Below are positions 56,401 through 64,000 of a stretch of DNA of 64,000 nt, piece after piece. The translations under genes and the position numbers were made by a program. This DNA is from Edaphochlamys debaryana (Eukaryota > Chlorophyta > Chlorophyceae > Chlamydomonadales). Where the stretch lies: positions 1 through 64,000 of the forward strand of contig JAEHOE010000019.1 in assembly GCA_016858145.1 (NCBI GenBank), in the 5' to 3' direction. Position 1 is the first letter of the stretch. Each line of letters starts with the position of its first letter. The notes beneath the pieces are model-generated. The model did not search any database, had not been told where the DNA came from, and saw nothing but the letters and a program-made list of their open reading frames with translations.

Positions 56401-59400
56401 GCCGAACTATCCCAATGGGGGCACACACCCTGCCGGATTCGTAGTCATCCCCTTGAGCAAACCCCCCTCCCCGACAAAGGCTCGCCCTGTGAAGACTCCC
56501 CTCACTCGCAAGCAAGGGCAGAAACAGCGGAGGCGCGCGCGAGGCATGCGCGGGCTCCCTTCCCTTCCCTGCGTCGATGAGCGGGGTCGATAAGTTTTCA
56601 ACTACGCCCTCAACTACATAAGACTCAGATAACGGAACTAAAGCTTGTGGCATCGCGGGCCCTCTGTTGGTAACGCGACAGGTTTGGTCCCCGCCGGCAC
56701 CAGCCCCCTGACCTCCGTGGTGGCCCTGGCCATTCGCAACCCGTGGCCCGCCTCCGCCGCCACCCGCCTGCCGTACCTGGACGAGCCCGTGTGGCGCAGT
56801 ACAGGCCTGTACGCGCCGCCGGGTGCGCTGGTCAATGTGACGGTGCTGGACCGAGTGTCAACCGTCATCACGGCGGGTCTTACGGTGCAGGTGCGACAGG
56901 AATCGGTTGTTGTCGGTGCACGTGGTTGAGTTGATTGGGCATCATATGACTCATCGTTCCCCCTCCTCTTTACCGCACAGGTGGGCGCCCACACGCAGGA
57001 CCTGCGGGCCAAGACCGCCTGGGCGCGAGTGCCGCTGGCCGCCGCGCGCTTCGCCGTCACCTCGGCCCTCACGGCCGTGACCTCCCCCCTGGGGGGGCTG
57101 CTCTACGTGCTGGTGCCCCCGGGAGTGGACATGGGCACTGTGCAGGTGGGGGGGTCGGGGTCGGGGCCGGGGCGGGTGCTGACCCTGTGTTGGCAAATGG
57201 GGTCGGTGCAAGGGCCAAGGTTGCCAATTGAGGGAAGGCCCGACTGGGTGCCGCGCGTGTGCGCATCCTTGCCAGACCCACGCCTCGCCCTGACCGCCCG
57301 CTATCCTGCGCCGCCTTCGCCCTCCCTTAACCCCCCCGGGCCCCCAGTTCCGCTTCTCCAATGTGGTACGGGCACCCCGCTTCCGACTGGGCGCATTGAA
57401 CCGGGTGCGTGCGGTGGTCTAGCAGGGCGGCACGTAATGCGTGCGGGACGGGCCAAGGTCAAGAGCGCTGATAGCAGTTTGAACTCATCTCCACGACGCG
57501 ACTCCCTCATCTAATTATCCCCTGCTGGAAGTCTTTTGAGTTCCATCACAATCTCCCAACTCAGCATCAGACACCCCTACCCGGCCCCCCCAAACAAACA
57601 CGCACAGACCACATGGCAGACGGTCGAGCGAGCGCCCCAACCCCGCTCCTTGGGCTGAGCTCGAGACCTCCTCCCTCATCCTCACCCTGCCCTCACAAGT
57701 GAGTCGCGGGCTCGGCGCCCCGGACAGGAGGGTAGGAAGTAAGGTGGTAGGAGTTAAGGTAGGGGACAGGCCTAATTGCCTACTCCAGAACAAGCAAGCC
57801 GCGTACGAACCTATGCCAGCCAACCCATCCCCTTCTCCTCCCTCCCTCCCTCCCTCCCTCCTTCTCCTCCCTCTCTCCCTCCCTGCCCCCCTGCAGTACA
57901 TCCGCCTGGCCTCTGACCCAAGCACCGTCATGGGCTGGTGGGGCCGCGCCATGGACTCATTCGCCTGGGTCGCCAACCTGCCCAGCAACCGGAGCAGGGC
58001 GGGTGCGTGCGCGGGAAGGGAGGGGGCCCGCCTCGCATCCTGCTCGAGGGCTCGTCCTGCCTCCATGAATCCCCATTACCCGTTGCCGCCCACCTCATTC
58101 ACCCTCATTCCTCTCCGCGCCCCCCAGAGCGCATCGTCCTGGACGCCGACACAGCCACGGGGGAGCCCGTGACCGGCTACCCCTTAGTCATGCAGGAGGA
58201 CCCCTACCTGGCGGAGGTGCGCGGGGCAGAGGGGAGGGGAGGGGAGGGCGGGGTGGTCACGAGGGAAGGAGAGGCAAGCGCGCCTCGCCCCTGAGCGCCT
58301 GTTTGTATGCGCTTGGGCGTCCGCGCTTCCGCCGGAATCTGGTGTCAAGTGCGCCTTGGGGCCCCGCACCAGGAGCGGTTCCGCCTCCTCCTCCACCCAA
58401 CCCTCCCGCCACGTCCCGTCATGCGTCCCCACCGTGTTGCTCTGCCCCCAACCCGCAGGACCTGGTCACACCAAACACGCTGCAGGTGGGTGTGGGTGGG
58501 AGGCGCAGCAGGAGATCAGGGCGGACGCGAGGCAGGAGCGCATTTGGAGGGGAGGTTCCAACACAATGGACTGTACAGTGCAGCTGTGCAACCCTACTGG
58601 ACGCCTGTGCATCCTGTGCCTCCCAAAACAGACGCGCGCCTGGCCTGTCCTTTTCTGACCCTGCCTCGTACCCCGTGGCCCCACCCTCCAGACCAACGGC
58701 CAGTGGACGGTGCTGACTCAGCTCGCACGGCTGCACGTGATGCAGGACATGACCTTCGGGTACGGCAGGGTGGTTAGGAATTTGGTTTGGCGACCTCATG
58801 GGGTGTGTGGAGCCCGGAGCCCGGGCGTTGGGAAATGCACCTGATAGGCAAGCACTTGCAAAAAGCGGCTGCAGGCAGGTTCCTATTTGACAGCCCAACA
58901 CCCTATGATCCTCCCCTATGACCTCCACAGCCCCGCCGACGGTGGCAGCGCCTCCGCCCTTCCCCCGCTTTACACGGCATACGTTTACGTGAGTGACCCC
59001 TAGGCTTTGCCGCGGCTGCTCTTTGTGCCAGCGGAACCAGCGCAAAGCTTGAGCCTCGCTAGCTCAACCGCTGACGTACGCTGTGTCCCTGTCATGATCT
59101 GAACTGCAGGAAGCGTTGAGGGTCAAGAACTGGTGAGGCAGTGTGGTGTGCATCCCATCGGTCGCTGACAATGGGGAGCCTCAGACCTTACCTTGTGCTC
59201 GGAAACCTGCAGGCGGTCTGCTGAGCCTGTCCATCTCCCTGCCGCTCGCTCCGTTCCCCTCCCCAGGGAGTACAACGTGCAGGTCTCCAACGGCACGACA
59301 CGGTTGAACGCGCGCGAGCGTTACTTCTACGGCGGCGCAAACTGGGATGTCTCCTGGTCGGGCCTGGCGGCGCTCGACTGCCTCATGATGGTGGGCGCGG

Positions 59401-60914
59401 GTCGGGCGGGCGGGTGGGCGGCGGGGGCTAGGTGCTCAAAGGCGGGACTGCGAGTGGCGAATGGGCTAGGGGCACTCGGGCTTGGGCTTGGGCTTGGGCT
59501 TGGGCTTGGGCTTGGGCTTGGGCTTGGGCTTGGGCTTGGGCTTGGGCTTGGGCTTGGGCTTGGGCTTGGGCTTGGGCTTGGGCTTGGGCTTGGGCTTGGG
59601 CTTGGGCTTGGGCTTGGGCTTGGGCTTGGGCTTGGGCTTGGGCTTGGGCTTGGGCTTGGGCTTGGGCTTGGGCTTGGGCTTGGGCTTGGGCTTGGGCTTG
59701 GGCTTGGGCTTGGGCTTGGGCTTGGGCTTGGGCTTGGGCTTGGGCTTGGGCTTGGGCTTGGGCTTGGGCTTGGGCTTGGGCTTGGGCTTGGGCTTGGGCT
59801 TGGGCTTGGGCTTGGGCTTGGGCTTGGGCTTGGGCTTGGGCTTGGGCTTGGGCTTGGGCTTGGGCTTGGGCTTGGGCTTGGGCTTGGGCTTGGGCTTGGG
59901 CTTGGGCTTGGGCTAGGGGCTAGGGGCACTCGGGCTTGGGCTCGGGCTTGGGGCTAGGGGCACTCGGGCTTGGGCAGGACCTCACACTTGCCGCTGTTCC
60001 GGTTGCCCCCGTCTCCACCCCTCAGCTCAAGGAGGGTGCCGGCGGCTGGTCGTTCTACAGGTGCGGCTGGGGGCCGGGGTCGTTCCTCGTCGTGATGGGC
60101 GCTGGAGGGGCCTGCCTGTCAAGTTCGGGCCGCTCCATTCCTGCCTGTTTGCGGCCCATTGCCTAACCGTCAGGAACCTGCACGCCCGGTACCAAGCGAC
60201 GCCCCGGCCTTTCCTGGTGAGCCAGCGTGTAGCGGCGGCTGCTGTAGATCGCTGCCGCTTGCCGCTGTGCCCATTCCTGTCTCAGGGTCCAACATGCCCC
60301 CGCAACATCCCCGCCCGGCACCCCCCAGGCCGACAACACACAGATGTTTATGCGCCTGTCGTGTCAGACTGCAGGTGCGTGCGCGGGGTCGGATCAGTGC
60401 GATGGGCGCCGGAAGCGGAGCGCATTACCACATCTGAGCACGGTGCCTGGTCTGGCTTACGGATGAGGGCTGAGCATATTGGTTTCACCGCCATTTGCCT
60501 TGCATGAACCTGGCGCTGTTATGGCGCCGCCACAGTTTTCCTAGCTGGACGTTTGACTGACCCTGGCGCTGTGCCGGCACCAGATTTGACCCTCGCATTG
60601 TCTTCCTTCCTCTCCTGACGTCGCATCACCCCCCATCGCACACAGGGGTCAATATGCTGCCCTTCTTCACCACGTGGGGCTTCCCGGTGCAAAACACAAC
60701 CAACACGACCTGCAGAGGGTGGGTGGGGGAGGCGGTCCGTTGGGGGATGGATCCCGTTGGTGGCTTGGGCGGGACACGGGGCGTGGGGCGGGCCTCGCCG
60801 CATGAGCGGTGTGTAACATGTTGGTACCCTTCATTGTACGGCAGGTTGCCAACCTGGAGCGGTAACCCCATGGCCAAACTACAACCGCCGTACTACAACT
60901 ACAACACCCGCTAG
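53464..60914 (+). CDS. Secreted M60/TCAF-like protein with a degenerate zinc site
   Basis: Exons: 53464-53767, 53945-54078, 54298-54362, 54514-54641, 54862-54923, 55104-55157, 55369-55425, 55608-55671, 55837-56042, 56173-56251, 56682-56890, 56981-57145, 57348-57404, 57633-57698, 57897-58002, 58128-58216, 58459-58485, 58692-58759, 58931-58988, 59110-59132, 59267-59390, 60026-60060, 60174-60216, 60329-60374, 60646-60718, 60845-60914. Phases agree throughout, giving 803 residues. [15 protein letters not shown] is a likely signal peptide. [22 protein letters not shown] and VDLFVTDT form the GATase-like N-terminal half of TCAF/M60 proteins. STGLYAPPG (about 420), VGAHT (about 455), [22 protein letters not shown] and [11 protein letters not shown] belong to the M60 domain. 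The HExxH position reads TQLAR (633-637), so catalysis is unlikely. The acceptor of exon 14 is the least certain: the nearer AG at 57,607 breaks frame. Confidence 0.8.
59478..59913 (+). repeat. (GGGCTT)n hexanucleotide array in an intron
   Basis: About 72 near-perfect GGGCTT copies, followed by interrupted copies to about 59,977, inside the intron between exons 21 and 22 of the M60-like gene. Open Leu-Gly, Trp-Ala and Pro-Ser frames through it are artefacts. Runs of G3 with 3-nt loops on the sense strand are strong G-quadruplex candidates in DNA and pre-mRNA. Confidence 0.97.
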
Positions 60915-63154
60915 AGGCCGGAGCTTGCGTTCAAGATTATGCGACAACCAATGGGACGGACGTGTCGGTAGTACACGACGTACTGTACGCGGGACGGAGA
61001 GCACGGCACGCCGTACGTCTGACGCAGCGCACGGGTATAACGCAACTTCGGCAGCTCGCATGCATATGCCGGGAAGCGGGCCCCAATGCACGTTCGCGTG
61101 GACCACGATTGACCGTACCATCAACACCAGAGGTCTGACCCCCGACGAGCGTCAGCATTAAGCGCGACTAAGAATCAAGTGGCTGGCCCAGCGAGAGTAC
61201 CATCAGGACCAGAGGACTACTGCGGCAGTGCAGAGCAAGGCATGGTATAGTATAGCAGATAGTGGCATGTACAGCAGGTGGAGCGTCGAATGACTGCACG
61301 TGCACGACTGCAAGAGGCGGTGACTTACGGCGTCACGGCACGGAAGCATGGTCACAGAAGGACACAAAGGTCACGGTGGGGGTGGGGAGGTGGACGTAGA
61401 CTCGACTCCATTCTTGGCTCGTGAGTTTCGTGAGTGTTGCATGATGGCGCACGAAGGATTCATCTTCAATATGGTCGGTGGGTAGGGCCCAGTTCTTTCC
61501 CGTGTGGTAGGGCCGCCTTTATATCATGTGACGTGGTTGTGCACATGCGATTCTGCATGTGCCGGAGCTTGAAGCGGTATGTGTTAGGGACACGTGCAGG
61601 CGGTAGCTGAGCAGAGGTGCCTGCTTCATCTTAAACCCTTGGTTCAGGCACGGGGGGTCATTTCCATGGGGTCCAGCCAGCAGGGTGCACTGTACTGTCG
61701 GTTGGACGGACGAAAACAAAGGAGCGAGGGTCAACCTTGTCACTGGTCCAGAGTGTTCGTGGAGGCCTGCCGGCCTAGCCCCCGGAGGGGCGCTGTGAGG
61801 TGACGGTCACGGCCCTGCCTGATGTCTTTCGCAGGCTTTGAATCGCATACCTTTCAAGGACTTCTTCTTTCAGGTGGGATTGGGTGGCTTTCGGAGGGCT
61901 TCTGCTGGGTCACTGTAAGTGGACCGAGAATGGACCGTGAGCCCATTGGGAGGTGCCCGGGCGAGGGAGGTTTCCCTGCGCCCGTCTCTGTACAGTCTGT
62001 AGCCCACAGGGGCCATAGCCTACGGACCCAGGGCTAGAGGTGGGGCCGGCCAGCGCACACTTAAAACAGGTCAACGCAACGTATTTAGAGACTGAAGGGA
62101 GCTGGCAGGCGGCGAGGTAAGTACCCCGACCCCCTGTCCTGGGGAGGAGGACGAGAAGGCCAGGGCGGGAGCGAAGGATGGCGAGAACGAGAGCAGCCAT
62201 GGCGGCGAGGGCCGGAAGTGAGGGAAGGGGCAAGACGGGGATGGCGGGAGGGAGGGCCCCCCGTTCGTGCCTCCCAGCCGGACATGGTATGCGGCCCCTG
62301 CTATCCAAGCAAGGGAACTTAGACCCTGAGCCAGGTATATGGGGGGTACTTGTGGAGGGTGGGGGTGCTGTGCTCGCCTGGGGCATGCAGCGCAGTGAGA
62401 ACGTTGACGGGCAACACCACCACGCGGGCGTCGCGGGGTCGGGCGTGCAGGCATCCACCCACTTCTCCCGACCTGCACAGCTGTCCTTCTGCAGTATTCA
62501 TCGCGCAGCTCCAATGAATGTAGAGGGCCGCGTTGAGGCCGCGACGTGGATGCGGCCAACACATGAAGTTGCGGCGAAGTGCATGGATTTGCCCCGATCA
62601 AAGCGCAATGAATGCATCACAGCAGTTTAATTTGCTTGCAGCAAGCGCGGCTACGGGGAGATGACTTCGGGGCGTCGGCCGCCGCGACTGATCAAACATG
62701 CCGTCACCGCGAACTGCGCCAATTGACCCGAAACAGGTCGCAATAGCATAATGGGAGACATGCGTGTCCATCGCGCTTACCCCGAGCGCAAAGCGAGAAC
62801 TGCGACCACATGCCAACATTGCACAATTCACGCAGGACGCAGGTAACCCTGGAGTTCTTGTGCGCAGTGCGTTCAACCTTAGCGAAGTAAGTCGTGCCAG
62901 CGATACTTCGGGCGCGGCGAGGTCGTTTTAGGGGTGCGCCCGCCACCAGGGCCTGGCCCGGGCACCCTTAAAGAACTTCGTGTCCCGCCCCGTTGCTGCG
63001 CGGCCACCTGGGCCTATCGTTAGCTGAGGCGATCTAGTATCGATTGCGACAAGTGGGGCGTCGAGAGCGAGGCCGTAGAGCCCAACCTTCTATGCGTTCG
63101 AGACCTTCTGCGTCCATACCCATATACCTGGCACTAGCAACAGGGCTATCTAGG
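60915..63154. other. Intergenic, no gene recognised
   Basis: Open frames are short and carry no recognisable motif on either strand. TGTAA near 61,912 could be a distal poly(A) signal for the M60-like gene. No tRNA, repeat array or mobile-element end was identified. Confidence 0.35.
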
Positions 63155-64000
63155 CTAAAAAACATAGCTTAGCCCTAGGCTAAGCTGCTGGGGCCTCTGT
63201 GCCCCAGCGCGAGCTGTGTTGCCCAATTTTTGTCGGCCCTTGTGCGGGGCCATTCTTCTTCGCTCGCCGGCTTCGTGGCTGGCTATTTCGCACGACTGAG
63301 GCACCTTCGCCGCGCGGTCTGGGCGGCGGGAGCGAGTGGAGCGCCTGCTGGAGAATCTTCTGGACATCGGTCGGCGCCGTGCCCCGGGCGCGCTCCGGAG
63401 TCGTTATGGCCATGCGGGCCCGCGTCGACTGTGAAAGGGCGCACAGCTCGCGCTGGGCAGCGCCGCCTGCGCTGGCTTGGAGCGGCGCGCCGCCTTCTGG
63501 AATCGCGTGGGGGGAGCCGAGGACCTCGCGTCGGCCGTCTGGCGGACTTGCTCTGGAGGATCTTCTCGTGGACTCCTGCGCAGGCCGCGTGTCCGGTGGT
63601 GCTTCTGGCGTGGTGCGATGGTCGGCCGCGAATGTTCGGCGCTCGCTGGAGACTCCCCGCTTCCCGGGGCTGCCTAGGAATGACGCGAGGAGAGCGGTCT
63701 GCTAGACTTGGCCTTTGGGCCCGACTTTTGGCTGTGGGCGCTGTGCTCGCCCCGGCCCGCCTTTCTCGGGGGTCTTCCCCCGTGGTCTCTTTCGGGAGCT
63801 TCGGCTGCCCGCTTCTCGTGGGGGTTTGCGCCTGGCTGTGCGCCCCCCCCCGGTCCTGTGCTGCGAGTAGGTGGTCGGTCTGGCGGTGATTGAACTTTGG
63901 AGCTTGGCTTCGGTGGTGCGGGTGTGGACATGGCAGGGCTTCGGCCCTGGACTCGGCTTCGGCCTGCTGATTCTTTCCCCGCGTCCCGCGTGGGCCGGGT
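63155..64000 (-). other. Unassigned Pro/Arg-rich open frames at the window edge
   Basis: Minus frames 63,931-63,674 (starting MSTPAPPKPSSKVQSPP) and 63,413-63,180 (with APTDVQKILQQALHSLPPP) have a Gag-like look: basic, Pro-rich, no fold recognised. A plus frame (63,230-63,889) overlaps both. It could be the start of another retroelement entering from the right, or GC-driven noise. Sequence beyond 64,000 is needed to tell. Confidence 0.2.
63166..63186 (-). terminator. Perfect 9-bp hairpin followed by T6 on the minus strand
   Basis: AGCTTAGCC, 3-nt loop, GGCTAAGCT. On the minus strand it is followed by ATG and then TTTTTT. It resembles a terminator-type stem with U tract, but no transcript reading into it is established. 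Confidence 0.25.

Noticed and set aside
59193..59957. Leu-Gly and Trp-Ala repeat proteins
   Set aside because: Frames through the GGGCTT array inside an intron.
53464..60914. Fusion of the pherophorin-type and M60-like regions into one gene
   Set aside because: The first ends in a cysteine module with a stop, and the second has its own signal peptide and consistent phases from its own ATG.

Overview
The window looks like nuclear DNA of a volvocine green alga (Chlamydomonas/Volvox relatives). It is GC-rich, its genes have many short GT-AG introns, one gene encodes a pherophorin-like Pro-rich extracellular-matrix protein, TGTAA (the volvocine poly(A) signal) occurs in the LTRs, and a large Ty3/gypsy retrotransposon is present. 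No bacterial, organellar or CRISPR features were seen. Nothing could be searched: domain names rest on motifs read by eye, and gene models on splice sites and phase bookkeeping.

Layout. (1) 1-15,988: two nested, related retrotransposons. A minus-strand element of 14.7 kb (744-15,466, flanked by AGCC) is inserted in the 3' LTR of a plus-strand relative, whose remains are 1-743 and 15,471-15,988. The inserted element carries gag/protease-like modules, RT, RNase H, a degenerate C5-cytosine-methyltransferase-like domain, an HHCC/DDE integrase, a PHD finger and a second methyltransferase-like remnant. Its terminal repeats are circularly permuted, and its primer-binding position is a perfect 12-nt complement of its own LTR, which points to self-priming. 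(2) 16,863-17,873 (minus): a small four-exon gene for a secreted 8-cysteine protein. (3) 18.8-45.5 kb: about 26.6 kb of satellite in three families with nearly the same period (183-186 bp). Family A flanks family B in inverted orientation, then family C runs for 22 kb with higher-order repeats. (4) 46,620-51,872 (plus): a 16-exon gene for a signal peptide, Pro-rich spacer, pherophorin-like domain and C-terminal 8-Cys module. That module is the paralogue of the small gene, with the same cysteine spacing and intron positions. (5) 53,464-60,914 (plus): a 26-exon gene for a secreted M60/TCAF-like protein whose HExxH zinc site is replaced. One intron holds about 72 copies of GGGCTT. (6) 60.9-64 kb: mostly unassigned, with a possible unrecognised minus-strand element at the edge.

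The two plus-strand genes both encode predicted secreted or wall-associated proteins. The 8-Cys module with its flanking phase-0 intron and 3' flank exists twice in inverted orientation on either side of the satellite, which suggests segmental duplication or exon shuffling in a repeat-rich, recombination-prone region.
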